A stretch of 64,000 nucleotides of DNA from Pontibacillus yanchengensis (GTDB taxonomy: Bacteria; Bacillota; Bacilli; Bacillales; BH030062). The notes beneath the pieces were generated by a model. That model searched no databases. It was not told where the DNA came from and saw only the letters and a list, made by a program, of their open reading frames with translations. This document shows positions 48,226 through 57,714 of this stretch, in pieces (position 1 is the first letter of the stretch; each line of letters opens with the position of its first letter). The DNA lies in NCBI RefSeq assembly GCF_009856295.1, contig NZ_WMEU01000003.1, forward strand, positions 434,001 to 498,000, written 5' to 3'. A program made the translations under genes and the position numbers.

Positions 48226-48465
48226 AAAGATGAATATATACTAGCACTTGATTGGCAACATTAATGATATTCAACTATCGGATGCTTTAGTTGAACAACT
48301 AATTAGTGATTATCTCGAATTCATATCTTCATGATTCGGGTCGAATCATAAATAAGGATTTCTTGTGAGTAAGAAAATGAGTACGATGATAATTCCATCT
48401 GAAACTTTCTTATGAGAAATACGTATGTATATTAAATGAAAATAAAAAAGGATTGAGTGAGAACG

Positions 48466-48945
48466 ATGTTTTTTTCTCGTTGGACTTATTTGCAAATTAT
48501 CATATTAATACTATTAGGAATTCTACCCTTTCTAGCCGAAACATTTAATCAAAGTATATCGGTTCCAATAGGAGGATCACCTGTTGATACTGTGGGCCCT
48601 ATGTTTATGACTATACTCTTTCTAGTGTTAGTACTGGGAGGGTTTAATTTATTTTTATTTCTTCAATCAAGGAAGAGTACTACATTTCTAAGTCATCCAG
48701 CATGGGATAAGATGCATATTTTGTTGGTTTTTATATTGGTTATATCTCTAATAATATATATTAGTGCTTTTTTTGTGAGTCCCTTAAGTGAAGTCTTACA
48801 AAATGTTCGTTGGGGAATCTATCTGATTGTTTATTATTTCCTTTTTATATTTAATCTTATTGTTTTGAGTTTAATTCATAGAGTTAAAAAAACAGTATTG
48901 CTAATGAAAGAAAAATTATACTCTCTTTTATCGGGAGTTTACTGA
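48466..48945 (+). CDS. four-helix membrane protein of unknown function
   Basis: A 159-aa protein with hydrophobic segments near residues 6-24, 45-66, 84-106 and 115-140, short loops and a basic C-terminus. ATG 48466 follows AAAGGATTGAGTGAG. No family recognised. It is a single gene in an AT-rich accessory region. Confidence 0.65.
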   Translation: MFFSRWTYLQIIILILLGILPFLAETFNQSISVPIGGSPVDTVGPMFMTILFLVLVLGGFNLFLFLQSRKSTTFLSHPAWDKMHILLVFILVISLIIYISAFFVSPLSEVLQNVRWGIYLIVYYFLFIFNLIVLSLIHRVKKTVLLMKEKLYSLLSGVY

Positions 48946-49244
48946 TTCTAGTCTTAACAATCTTTATCATTTAATAAGAATAAGTGTTACACAACCATAC
49001 GAATATACGTCTTAATTATTTACTATACTTTAAGCTCCTTTTTCATACTTGAATTAAATACTATATACAAAAGGGAAGAGGGAATTCTTAAACTCATAGT
49101 TGCAAAAAAGAAATTTTTTGGTGATGAGAGAAACACGTCTAAGTGATTCAATGAAATTTATAAATGATAGACACCAACCCATCGACCCCTTGCGATTACT
49201 AAAGCGAAGGAAACTAATTCGTTATAGTATAGGAGTCGAGAGAA
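48946..49244. other. intergenic region, nothing recognised
   Basis: AT-rich. A TATAGT at 49222-49227 could be a -10 element for the next gene but no matching -35 is clear. Confidence 0.4.
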
Positions 49245-50045
49245 ATGAATTATGTAAGTTTAGCAATCAAACATCAACCATTTGAAACCAAGGTAGAAAT
49301 GAATAAAGCCATCAAGTCTCAGGTTGCGGAGCATGGGAATCAATTATCAGATACGGAGATCGAGATGATTCATCTTCTGTCCCGATATGCGTGTAAGTAT
49401 CCAGGGGTGGCGTATCTAAAAAATGATACGATTGCCTCTTTAATTGGGAAAAGCAGAAGAACGGTGATTCGAGTATTGAATAAGCTAGTCGATCTTTCCA
49501 TTATTACACGCCTTGAAAATATGCGCCTTCAACGTGGAGGAAATGGGGCAAATTTATACATTATTAACCCTTCTGTCACACGGAATGTGACACACAGAAA
49601 GGAAGCTGAAAACGCAGAAGTATCAACGGATTCAGTACCAGAAATGCAAGATGAACCATTATCTTTTAAAAACATAAATAAAAAAGAATCTAAAGAATCG
49701 TTACAGGTGGAAGGTTCCCATCTTAAGAACTCCTATCGAGAATTTAAACAGTTGGTGTATTGCTTTATTCCAGAAAAGGAGTTTTTCTACCGCTTGTATC
49801 GTTCCTATAAAGCGCAAGTTAAGTCATTAGAAAGCCTCTATGCTGAAGAAACACTTCATGAGGTAGGTATTCATTCATTAAAAGCGATGTTCTCTGCCAT
49901 GAAGGTAAAGGAAATACATAACCCTGTTGGCTATTTCTGTCGAATCGTAAAACAGAAATTAGATGATCTATACCGAGAGTGTTTGTGGGAAATGGAGGAA
50001 GAGAGAGATAGTTGTGGAAGGAGTAGTGCCTGTAATACGTATTAA
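49245..50045 (+). CDS. helix-turn-helix (replication-initiator-like) protein
   Basis: A 266-aa protein. Residues about 30-105 form a winged helix: LSDTEIEMIHLLSRYACKYP, then DTIASLIGKSRRTVIRVLNK and LVDLSIITRLENM. A variable linker (about 115-160) precedes a helical C-terminal domain (EFKQLVYCFIPEKEFFYRLY ... NPVGYFCRIVKQKLDDLYRE). The NPVGYF segment and overall layout recall DnaD/RepA-like HTH proteins found in multiple copies on Bacillaceae plasmids and chromosomes. It has no visible partner genes here. RBS GAGTCGAGAG before ATG 49245. Confidence 0.7.
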   Translation: MNYVSLAIKHQPFETKVEMNKAIKSQVAEHGNQLSDTEIEMIHLLSRYACKYPGVAYLKNDTIASLIGKSRRTVIRVLNKLVDLSIITRLENMRLQRGGNGANLYIINPSVTRNVTHRKEAENAEVSTDSVPEMQDEPLSFKNINKKESKESLQVEGSHLKNSYREFKQLVYCFIPEKEFFYRLYRSYKAQVKSLESLYAEETLHEVGIHSLKAMFSAMKVKEIHNPVGYFCRIVKQKLDDLYRECLWEMEEERDSCGRSSACNTY

Positions 50046-50176
50046 AATCAAGTCACCAAGTTTCAGGCACGAATCTTGAATAAACTGTAAATAAAGGACC
50101 GCAAAAGAAGTAAAGTTTCATACAAAATCTTATATTTCACGGTCTTGTTACTATACCATTTATGAAGACGGTAACA

Positions 50177-50542
50177 TTAATAACTGGAAGAATAATCTGC
50201 ATGTATTAGTTTTTTAACAACTACCTCAAAGTACACAACAACAGTGAGCAAAAAACTTATGCAAATGGAACAAACCATACTTGCATTAAATCTAATTGCC
50301 GCCCCTCCTAGACCATAGTTAATATAATGGCCATCAGGAAAGAATGTGAATTTTATGATGGTATCAGATACAAAGAGGGACATAGCGGCATGCATAATTA
50401 ACCCTAACCATATATACCTTCCCCTTTGTTGGCGATATAGAATTAGAATCAAAATGGAGGAAATAATCAACAAAATAAGATATAGAATGCAATACGCTAA
50501 ACCTCCACCATTGATTTCCGTAATGACCTTTGACAGTGTCAT
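50177..50542 (-). CDS. small integral membrane protein
   Basis: A 121-aa protein with four hydrophobic segments (about residues 15-36, 44-62, 80-88 weak, 88-108) ending in a charged tail. ATG 50542 is chosen; a GTG at 50554 is an alternative and neither has a strong ribosome site. It lies on the minus strand 45-60 nt after the MFS gene stop, so it may be co-transcribed with it. Not recognised. Confidence 0.55.
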   Translation of the reverse strand: MTLSKVITEINGGGLAYCILYLILLIISSILILILYRQQRGRYIWLGLIMHAAMSLFVSDTIIKFTFFPDGHYINYGLGGAAIRFNASMVCSICISFLLTVVVYFEVVVKKLIHADYSSSY

Positions 50543-50599
50543 GAGAACCACCACGCTTTCACTAGCAATCTATGTTTGGGTTGAGAAACAATTCACTTT

Positions 50600-51853
50600 T
50601 TATGAAGCAACTTCTTCGCTGGCTTTTAATCTGGTATCTTGAATAGACCAATAGAATCCAAGCATTCCAAATGCACCTATCAATAGAAACAACCCAGTCA
50701 TCATACCGTTCGATAGTAAGGCACTGACCATGAGCCCTATACTTCCTAAAACTTGCCCAGCGTCCATGGATAAACCGCTGACTGCTTTGTAGGAACCTCG
50801 TGCCTCTTTCGTAGCTAACTGGGCCACATAAGTAGAACGAATAGGTTGGAAAAGTAGTTCTCCTACTGTGGCAATGGCCATCGCAAGCACTAACACTACC
50901 ATGATGTTGTTCCAGGCTAAAAAACTATAACCTACTACGTACATGAGCAAGCCCATAAATAAAGCTGTTTTTAAGTTGAGTTTACGTGCCGTTTTTCCAA
51001 TAATAGAAGAGGCGAAAATGACAATCGTTGTGTTAATGATGATAAGAATGCTTAACATTCTGGCTCCATCAATGGTAAAGCCTAATAGAGACGTATGGAT
51101 CTCTTCATTTAATCGAACGGCTATAAAGCCATATAGCTGAAATTCCAATGAAAGGACGAGTAATGTTGCTAGACACAGAACCATGAAACGGGAATCTTTT
51201 AGTACATTTGTATAGTTGGAGAGTAGGCCTGAAAGAACTCCTTTTTTCTTTTCATCTCTAATGTTGTTGGGTACATAGTGATCTTGAATCCATCCTAGCG
51301 TTAATGTAAGCGTGAATATAGATAAAATGGCAAAGCCTAAAAATAGCTCAAATGTATACGTGTTAAAGAATAAACCTCCAAGAACGATACCAATCGCGAA
51401 GGCCACGTTGGTAGACCAATAGATGAATTGATACATCGTGGGCTGTTCTTCTTCTGAACTAACATCAATTAAGAGGGCTTCTGAAGCGGGATCTATAAAT
51501 CGGCTTGAGATACTTAACAGGAAGAACATGATAAATGTAAGCCATACCGATTCAAGCCATGGTGAATTAGCAAAGGCTATGATAAAAAAGGACGCGGTCT
51601 GAAATATGTAACCTGCGACCATCACTTTTTTCCTGCCAAACTGATCTGCCCAAAAACCTCCGTACATACTAAAGATAATAGATACGATAGTGATAAACGT
51701 TAAAATTCCGCCCGCCCATGTCACTCCTAACTTGTTGGAAAAATAAATAGCCATAAAAGGGAAAATACTCATTTCGGCTACATCCGTAACAAACGAAGCG
51801 ATCATCCGGATTTTAATATTCACATGAAATTGCTTAAACTCTGAAAATGTCAT
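50600..51853 (-). CDS. MFS (DHA1-type) drug exporter
   Basis: A 417-aa major facilitator with twelve predicted helices. Motif A is GGFWADQFGRKKVM (residues about 65-78), and a second copy-like loop GKTARKLNLK occurs after helix 8. Proton-driven multidrug efflux is the likely role; substrate unknown. ATG 51853 follows AAGGAGAAGG. Confidence 0.88.
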   Translation of the reverse strand: MTFSEFKQFHVNIKIRMIASFVTDVAEMSIFPFMAIYFSNKLGVTWAGGILTFITIVSIIFSMYGGFWADQFGRKKVMVAGYIFQTASFFIIAFANSPWLESVWLTFIMFFLLSISSRFIDPASEALLIDVSSEEEQPTMYQFIYWSTNVAFAIGIVLGGLFFNTYTFELFLGFAILSIFTLTLTLGWIQDHYVPNNIRDEKKKGVLSGLLSNYTNVLKDSRFMVLCLATLLVLSLEFQLYGFIAVRLNEEIHTSLLGFTIDGARMLSILIIINTTIVIFASSIIGKTARKLNLKTALFMGLLMYVVGYSFLAWNNIMVVLVLAMAIATVGELLFQPIRSTYVAQLATKEARGSYKAVSGLSMDAGQVLGSIGLMVSALLSNGMMTGLFLLIGAFGMLGFYWSIQDTRLKASEEVAS

Positions 51854-51968
51854 CGTTTTCCTTCTCCTTCCTTAACGTTTATTGTAAATTATAATATACA
51901 AATATCAATATAAACGTAAGCAAGGGTTCCTTGTAGGCAAGTAATCCTGTTTATGAACGGAGGATAAT

Positions 51969-52391
51969 ATGAAAATAACTCAACAGTGGAACGAAAAAGA
52001 TAGTGATTACATTAGGCAAAAGGTGATTGAGCATAATCTAGCTAATCTACCTGAGGAAGTGAAACATCCAGTAAAGCATATTAGCTTTATCGTTAGAGAT
52101 GAAAAGGAAGAAATTCTAGGCGGAATCACTGGAAAGATCTTTTGGTATCACTTACATATTCATAATTTATGGGTAGATCAATCACTTAGGGGAGAGGGAT
52201 ACGGTAAGCAGTTATTACATCATATAGAGACAGTGGCAAAAGAAAACCAATGCTCTCTAATTCAATTAGATTCATTTAGCTTCCAGGCACCGGACTTCTA
52301 TCAAAAATATGGGTATGAAGTTGTTGGTTCAATAGATGAGTTTCCAACAAGGGAACATAGTCAGTATTATTTGGTGAAGAGATTAGTATAG
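51969..52391 (+). CDS. GNAT-family N-acetyltransferase
   Basis: A 140-aa compact [24 protein letters not shown] (beta4), [20 protein letters not shown] (motif A with R-G-x-G-x-G), [20 protein letters not shown] (motif B). This resembles the small GNATs of the B. subtilis YjdJ/PhnO-like type; substrate unknown. RBS ACGGAGGAT. Confidence 0.88.
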   Translation: MKITQQWNEKDSDYIRQKVIEHNLANLPEEVKHPVKHISFIVRDEKEEILGGITGKIFWYHLHIHNLWVDQSLRGEGYGKQLLHHIETVAKENQCSLIQLDSFSFQAPDFYQKYGYEVVGSIDEFPTREHSQYYLVKRLV

Positions 52392-52427
52392 TCAACCTCG
52401 TTATCACATAGTAGGAGGAAGGCAATA

Positions 52428-52619
52428 ATGGTTAAGAAGATTACTATAGGTATTTTTATTTTGATTGTAATTTCTATCATACTTGAAGTAATAGGTGTGA
52501 ATATCAGTGTGCTACTTCCTATTATGATTCAATGGGCAACAAAATTTGTGCTGCCTTGGATCTTCCTTTATTGGTTTGTCAGATTTGTGAGAGCAAAAGA
52601 AGTAGACAGTAAAAGGTAG
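52428..52619 (+). CDS. tiny membrane protein 1
   Basis: A 63-aa protein of two hydrophobic segments (about residues 5-22 and 25-50) with a basic C-terminus (RFVRAKEVDSKR). RBS GTAGGAGGAAGG. It is followed 8 nt later by a second tiny membrane protein, so they form a pair. Not recognised. Confidence 0.65.
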   Translation: MVKKITIGIFILIVISIILEVIGVNISVLLPIMIQWATKFVLPWIFLYWFVRFVRAKEVDSKR

Positions 52620-52627
52620 GGAAATTT

Positions 52628-52822
52628 GTGGGGAAATATGTTAAAACGTTTATTGGCACGCTAGTGATGAGTTTCTTTATTTTTATGTTTGGTAATGGAT
52701 TTTTTAGTGGAGGTGGATATCTGCAAGCTACAATACTCTCTTTAGGTACTGTAATCATTTTACTTCTAACAACGTTAATAACCCAAGTTCGGTATCTTAT
52801 TGATTTGTTAAAGGATGAATAA
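52628..52822 (+). CDS. tiny membrane protein 2
   Basis: A 64-aa protein starting GTG 52628 behind AGGTAGGGAA, with hydrophobic segments at about residues 5-24 and 32-54 and a short charged end (DLLKDE). Probably translated with the gene before it. Not recognised. Confidence 0.6.
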   Translation: MGKYVKTFIGTLVMSFFIFMFGNGFFSGGGYLQATILSLGTVIILLLTTLITQVRYLIDLLKDE

Positions 52823-52933
52823 GGTGGTTTGCATTCCTATTTGTTTAGAGAAGGCGAATACCTTTTTACATAGTGAAATTGTATTATTGACATAGGATGA
52901 GGAGAACACATTAAAACTATGAATACAGTGTAT

Positions 52934-52976
52934 TAAAAAACCGAAACACTAGCATTCTAGCGTTTCGGCTTTTTGT
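52934..52976. terminator. bidirectional terminator
   Basis: CCGAAACACTAG pairs with CTAGCGTTTCGG (one mismatch), flanked by AAAAA upstream and TTTTT downstream, so it can end both the tiny membrane gene pair and manP. Confidence 0.75.
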
Positions 52977-53032
52977 AGTAGATGAAGCAAATCTGTCTAT
53001 GCTTCTTTAGATGTTGTATCTTACATTACTCC

Positions 53033-55003
53033 CTATTGTACACTTTCTAATAACTGATAAGCTTCCTCTTTATTTTTAGCGTTTAATAATTTCTCACGAT
53101 AGTCATCGTCCATCAGTTTGCGGGATAGCATCTGTAAGATTTTTAGGTGCTGGTCACCTTGGCTGTCTTTTGGAACGGTGATCATAAAGATGAGCTTAGC
53201 TGGTGTGTCGTCAAAGCTATTCCAATCTACTCCGTCTTGCTTAATGCCGAAAACAACCCTTGGTTTCGTGACAGCATTCGATTTAGCGTGTGGGATGGCG
53301 ATATTCATGCCGATTCCTGTTGTGCTCTCTGCTTCACGAGCCAGGATAGCTTCTTTTACATCAGCTTTTGATTGCACAACACCTTCTTCATTTAACCGTT
53401 CAATCATTTCATCGATGACTTCATCTTGGTTTGTTCCTTGCAATTCTGTTTCAATTAAATTTTTACTAGTAATATCAACTAGCTTCGTTACTTCTTCTGT
53501 TTCCTGTTCCTTATTCGAAGGAGTTGCTTTCTCAGATTCCTGCTCTTTTGTGTTATCTTCCACTGGTGTTGACGTTTGCTCTTCTCCGCTGGTAGTAGTA
53601 GCTTCTCTTTCTGTAACATCTTTTTTCAAGAGGTTCGCAGTAAAGGCTGTAACTAGGGAACCTACGGCAATAGCGACGAAGAACATGAAGACGTTATCTA
53701 CTGCGCCAAGCACTCCAACGATTGGTCCTCCGTGAGCAACGCGGTCTCCAACCCCTCCAAGCATGGCTATGACGGCACCTACCATAGCTCCGGCCATGTT
53801 ACTTGGAATGACACGGAATGGATCTTGTGCGGCAAATGGTATGGCGCCTTCTGTAATCCCGAAGAGACCCATTGTGAAGGAGGCTTTTCCTGTTTCAATT
53901 TCAGTGGATGCGAACTTTTTCTTATTGATGAATGTGGCTAATCCCATTCCGATAGGTGGGATGGCGATAGCTGCTGCGATTGGGCCCATGATTTCATAGT
54001 TACCCTCGCCAATCATCGCTGAGCCGAATAGGAATGCTACCTTGTTGACTGGTCCACCCATATCAAAGGCAATCATTCCACCAAGGATAAGAGCGAGCAA
54101 TACAGAACTTGTTCCTTGCATGCCTTCTAGCCAGCTTGTAAGGCTAACGAAAACCTGTGCGATTGGTGCTCCAATGAGTGTCACAAAAATAAGGCCAACT
54201 GCGAGCGACGCCAATACTGGGATCACAATGATTGGCATGATTGGCTGTACAACTTGAGGTACCTTAATCTTTTTAATCCAAAGTGCTACATAACCTGCTA
54301 GAAAACCGGCTACGATACCGCCAAGAAATCCTGCTCCTGCTTCACTTCCATAAAGGCTACCATGTGTGGCAATGTAACCTCCAACCATACCAGGAGCTAG
54401 TCCAGGACGGTCGGCAATACTATAAGCAATAAAACCGGCAAGGATTGGTACCATGAAGGAAAAGGATGCTCCACCTATGCTTTCAATGGTTTTCCAAAAA
54501 GAATCCTCTGGTATTTTAATGCCTCCAGCTTCCGAAACGCCTCCTAATGTTAAGGAAATAGCAATTAACAGTCCACCAATTACAATGAATGGAATCATAT
54601 AGGATACACCATTCATTAGGTGGCGATAAAATGGGTTTTGGGTATCTTTTTCTTCGTTGTTTGAAGATGCTTCACTTTCTGAGCTTCCCTGATGAACGGT
54701 AGCTTCTCCTTGAATCATACGGTTGATTAGCTTTTCAGGAGAATTAATTCCTTCCTGAACACCTACGGCAATAACTTTCTTTCCAACAAAACGTTCTTTG
54801 TTTACGGTTTTATCGGCTGCGATAATGATTCCATCTGCTTCTTGTATATCTTGTTTCGTGAATTCATTTTCTACGCCGATAGACCCTTGAGTTTCCACTT
54901 TTATTTCTACGTTTAATTGTTCGGCAGCTTTTTGGAGGTTTTCTGCTGCCATGTACGTGTGAGCTATGCCATTTGGACATGAGGTAATGGCTAACAATTT
55001 CAT
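53033..55003 (-). CDS. manP: mannose-type PTS permease EIIBCA (ManP)
   Basis: A 656-aa PTS transporter of the fructose-mannitol superfamily with domain order B-C-A. The EIIB domain (residues 1-about 100) has the phosphorylatable Cys9 in ITSCPNGIAHTYMAAE; the EIIC domain (about 125-465) has GGPVNKVAFLFGSAM and ITEGAIPFAAQDPFRVIPS; an acidic/Thr-rich linker (about 470-510) leads to EIIA (about 512-656) with active His in MNIAIPHAKSNAV. It aligns by eye closely with B. subtilis ManP throughout; fructose specificity is the alternative. manA is not next to it in the window. manR lies immediately upstream. Confidence 0.88.
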   Translation of the reverse strand: MKLLAITSCPNGIAHTYMAAENLQKAAEQLNVEIKVETQGSIGVENEFTKQDIQEADGIIIAADKTVNKERFVGKKVIAVGVQEGINSPEKLINRMIQGEATVHQGSSESEASSNNEEKDTQNPFYRHLMNGVSYMIPFIVIGGLLIAISLTLGGVSEAGGIKIPEDSFWKTIESIGGASFSFMVPILAGFIAYSIADRPGLAPGMVGGYIATHGSLYGSEAGAGFLGGIVAGFLAGYVALWIKKIKVPQVVQPIMPIIVIPVLASLAVGLIFVTLIGAPIAQVFVSLTSWLEGMQGTSSVLLALILGGMIAFDMGGPVNKVAFLFGSAMIGEGNYEIMGPIAAAIAIPPIGMGLATFINKKKFASTEIETGKASFTMGLFGITEGAIPFAAQDPFRVIPSNMAGAMVGAVIAMLGGVGDRVAHGGPIVGVLGAVDNVFMFFVAIAVGSLVTAFTANLLKKDVTEREATTTSGEEQTSTPVEDNTKEQESEKATPSNKEQETEEVTKLVDITSKNLIETELQGTNQDEVIDEMIERLNEEGVVQSKADVKEAILAREAESTTGIGMNIAIPHAKSNAVTKPRVVFGIKQDGVDWNSFDDTPAKLIFMITVPKDSQGDQHLKILQMLSRKLMDDDYREKLLNAKNKEEAYQLLESVQ

Positions 55004-55039
55004 GAGTTCTTCCCCCTTCGTGTATTTTTCGTTTTGTCT

Positions 55040-55055
55040 TTGTTATCGTTTACAT
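55040..55055 (-). promoter_or_regulatory. CcpA cre site upstream of manP
   Basis: On the minus strand ATGTAAACGATAACAA fits the consensus WTGNAANCGNWWNCAW at every position. It lies about 40 nt before the manP start and just after a TACAAT -10-like element (55064-55059), so CcpA would block transcription near its start. Confidence 0.75.
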
Positions 55056-55138
55056 TGTAAGTATAGCAACGAAAAGGGAATGAATAATGCGCTTTCATTA
55101 CCGGAGACTGTGGAAAAACTGTCATTTACAACATTTCC

Positions 55139-57082
55139 CTATATATTTTTTAAGGAAGAAAGAAATGACATGACGTCTTGCTCTTTTGTTAAGGAGTCAA
55201 TGACGGCAGGAGATTCGCTCCATGAAGATAGCTCCTCAAAAAGCTGCTTAGCCTCTGCTTGGTTGTTGTATCTGATTCCGAGTAGACAAACCATTTTCAC
55301 CGTGCCTGTTCCCCATTCAATTGGTTCTTTTAACGTTGCGATGGCAATCGATGATTGATTAACGTATTCAGGGCTTCCGTGGGGGATAGCCAAAAGCCCA
55401 CCAATATTCGTCGACGCGGATCGCTCCCGTTGAATGCAGCTTTCGATATACTCTTTTTGGACATAGCCTTTATCTTGTAATGTTCTAGCCAATTGTTCAA
55501 TGATTTTGTAGCGATGATTGGCTTCTTGATGAAGAAATAGCAAGAACGGACTTGTGTATTGAAGCAAAATGGATCCTTCTCGCCTTTTTTTACTTGATTC
55601 ATTAGGTCTGCGAAAAAATTGTTGTAAACGCTCTGTGTCTTTTTCTTCTAGTAGAGGGGATACCACTATAGAAGGTGTGTTTTCCACAGAAATCGAGGTG
55701 GTTGAAACGATACAATCTACCTCATTTTGCTTGAGATAACTGGTTACATCCGATTTAGAGATGGCGCTAATAACATGAACGGCAGGGAATTGCCTTTCTA
55801 TTTTTGTACGCAATAGCTGAGACATCCCCATTCCCATGTGACAGACAATGAGAATGTTCTTTTTACGCTGTTTTTGAGAAGATAAACGTTCTATCGAAGC
55901 TTGAAAATGAAGAACAAGAAAGGCTATTTCCTCTTCAGGAATCGAAGCTGGAAGAGTTTCCTGTATGTCTTCTAAAGCGAATACCAGTTGATCGAACAAA
56001 TAAGGATACATTTTCTTAATGTCATCAAGCATTGGGTTAGGTACGTCAAAACCGTAATCAAGTCGCTTTAGAGTTGTTTGCAAGTGAGTCTCCAAGCCAG
56101 CTTTTAAATCTTTATCCGTGTGAAAATTAATGCTAAATATGCTGCTTAGCTTCATCATCAATGTGTCCATGACATGATGGAGTAATGGATGCGTATCGTC
56201 TTCTTGCGACACAGAAGCAGTACTTCCATATCGTAATCGGCCACTTAGAATATGGAGCGTTAAATAGGCAATTTCATGTTCAGGGAAGTGGATGACAAAT
56301 GGTTTCTCTAATTCTTCCAACATCTCTTTCGTCCATTGATATTCCTTTTTGTTCTGAAGGTTCGTTAATTCTTCCTTACTCAAGTGTATAGATTTACTCA
56401 ACTTTATCCGTTTAATCGTAAATAAAATATGAAGGATTAGTCCTTCGACTGTTTCATCTGCATAAAATAGCTGATGTTTGTTCTGAAACTTCTCGAGTGC
56501 ATTTCGAATGATAGAGATTTCTTGTCTGGAAAAGAGCTTCTCCATCATTAAGCTGTTCGTTTCTTCCTCATCTTTCTGGAAAGCTAGTAAGCGAGCTAAA
56601 GCAGCTCTCTTGTCTTTTTCCGTACCTTCTATCGTAAGACCAATTTTTTGCTTGGATGATAAGATTAAATGAAAGCCTTCAAGCCAAGAAGCAATCGAGT
56701 CCAATTCCCTTTTGATAATCTTATTTGATACGAAAAAAGTCGACGAAAGGCCTTTAATCGTTAGCGTTTTGTCTTCCATTAATAACTTGTAAGCCATATG
56801 CAGTTTTCTTGATTCTTCATCGAGTTCTTGCATTGGGTTACTCTCAGATAACTCTTTATAAAGTCTGGATGCTTCCTCGTTATCGATATGTAAAAAAACA
56901 CCGTAACCAGGTTTTCGAATAATGGAAGCTGCCTCTGTATGTATATAGTTTTCGATTTGTTTCATATGATTGCGAATCGTCTTTTCGGAACAATCAAATT
57001 CATTTGCTAGCTCTTGCACTAATATGTATTGATTTGGGTGCATAAGCAGAAACAACAAAATTTTCGTTTGGATCGAGTTCAT
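55139..57082 (-). CDS. manR: PTS-regulated transcriptional activator ManR
   Basis: A 647-aa BglG/MtlR-type activator. The N-terminal HTH domains (about 1-160: YILVQELANEFDCSEKTIRN) are followed by two PTS regulation domains (about 175-285 and 290-400, with conserved His in FPEHEIAYLTLHIL and EEEIAFLVLHFQ), an EIIB-like domain (about 405-490, Cys in IVCHMGMGMSQLL) and an EIIA-like domain (about 500-645, His in LLAIPHGSPEYV). Length and domain order match B. subtilis ManR, which is controlled by phosphorylation through HPr and ManP. It precedes manP on the same strand. Confidence 0.9.
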   Translation of the reverse strand: MNSIQTKILLFLLMHPNQYILVQELANEFDCSEKTIRNHMKQIENYIHTEAASIIRKPGYGVFLHIDNEEASRLYKELSESNPMQELDEESRKLHMAYKLLMEDKTLTIKGLSSTFFVSNKIIKRELDSIASWLEGFHLILSSKQKIGLTIEGTEKDKRAALARLLAFQKDEEETNSLMMEKLFSRQEISIIRNALEKFQNKHQLFYADETVEGLILHILFTIKRIKLSKSIHLSKEELTNLQNKKEYQWTKEMLEELEKPFVIHFPEHEIAYLTLHILSGRLRYGSTASVSQEDDTHPLLHHVMDTLMMKLSSIFSINFHTDKDLKAGLETHLQTTLKRLDYGFDVPNPMLDDIKKMYPYLFDQLVFALEDIQETLPASIPEEEIAFLVLHFQASIERLSSQKQRKKNILIVCHMGMGMSQLLRTKIERQFPAVHVISAISKSDVTSYLKQNEVDCIVSTTSISVENTPSIVVSPLLEEKDTERLQQFFRRPNESSKKRREGSILLQYTSPFLLFLHQEANHRYKIIEQLARTLQDKGYVQKEYIESCIQRERSASTNIGGLLAIPHGSPEYVNQSSIAIATLKEPIEWGTGTVKMVCLLGIRYNNQAEAKQLFEELSSWSESPAVIDSLTKEQDVMSFLSSLKNI

Positions 57083-57332
57083 ATCGTTACTCCTTTTTGT
57101 AGGAACATGGTCTTATCAACTTATATCATATTTTACAAGGAGATTGTAGGGAGGATTTGTGGGCAAGTCTACCGGAAGGCAATAATCAATGGTAAGAAAC
57201 GTTCCTATATCATGCTTGAAAGAGTAGTCTTCCCTTCTGTACGAAATCTCCTTCAAAAAAAGGCCACGGAGGAAGCTCGTAGAATAAGTATAGTAAAGGT
57301 TTCGACATTTTATAATAGGAGAGGATCTACAT

Positions 57333-57710
57333 ATGGAAATCAAGCAAGGTGATGTTTTCACTTGGGAGCGTTCGTTTACTGTGGAAGAGGTGCTTCAGTT
57401 CGCTGAAATTACGGGTGATAAGGGAAGGCATCATATGGAGCGTAACGAAGAAGGGGAAGTAATGGTCCATGGTCTGTTAACAGCTAGTATTGGCACAAAA
57501 ATAGGCGGGGACATGCATTATATTGCTAGAGAAATGGTGATGGAATATATTCGTCCTGTTTTTACTAGTGATACGATTTCGTGTGAAGTTACCATTACAA
57601 AGGTGAAAGAAGTGGAAGGATACAAAAACGTCGAAGTGCAATCTGTTTACCGGAATCAAAAGGGGAAAGAAGTGTTAAAAGGGACAAGTTATGGGATTAT
57701 ACGTCATTAA
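57333..57710 (+). CDS. MaoC-like hot-dog-fold dehydratase/hydratase
   Basis: A 125-aa hot-dog protein: FTVEEVLQFAEITGDKGRHH (hydratase-like motif, Asp/His positions), GEVMVHGLLTASIGTKIGG, and the strand EYIRPVFTSDTISCEV. It is similar to (R)-specific enoyl-CoA hydratase and FapR-like domains; activity not proven. RBS GGAGAGGA. The frame has no operon partner: manR diverges upstream and a repeat follows. Confidence 0.8.
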   Translation: MEIKQGDVFTWERSFTVEEVLQFAEITGDKGRHHMERNEEGEVMVHGLLTASIGTKIGGDMHYIAREMVMEYIRPVFTSDTISCEVTITKVKEVEGYKNVEVQSVYRNQKGKEVLKGTSYGIIRH

Positions 57711-57714
57711 CAAA

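Noticed and set aside
45214..50045. Prophage, integrative element or defence island
   Set aside because: No integrase, transposase, phage structural, toxin-antitoxin or restriction genes could be recognised; only small accessory and decayed genes.
53118..53735. Plus-strand 205-codon ORF opposite manP
   Set aside because: It is the antisense of the EIIC/EIIA region; Ser/Thr-rich low-complexity translation is typical of a shadow frame.
57029..57352. 107-codon plus-strand ORF starting inside manR
   Set aside because: Starts within manR on the opposite strand and ends in the MaoC start region; basic, unstructured translation without a ribosome site.
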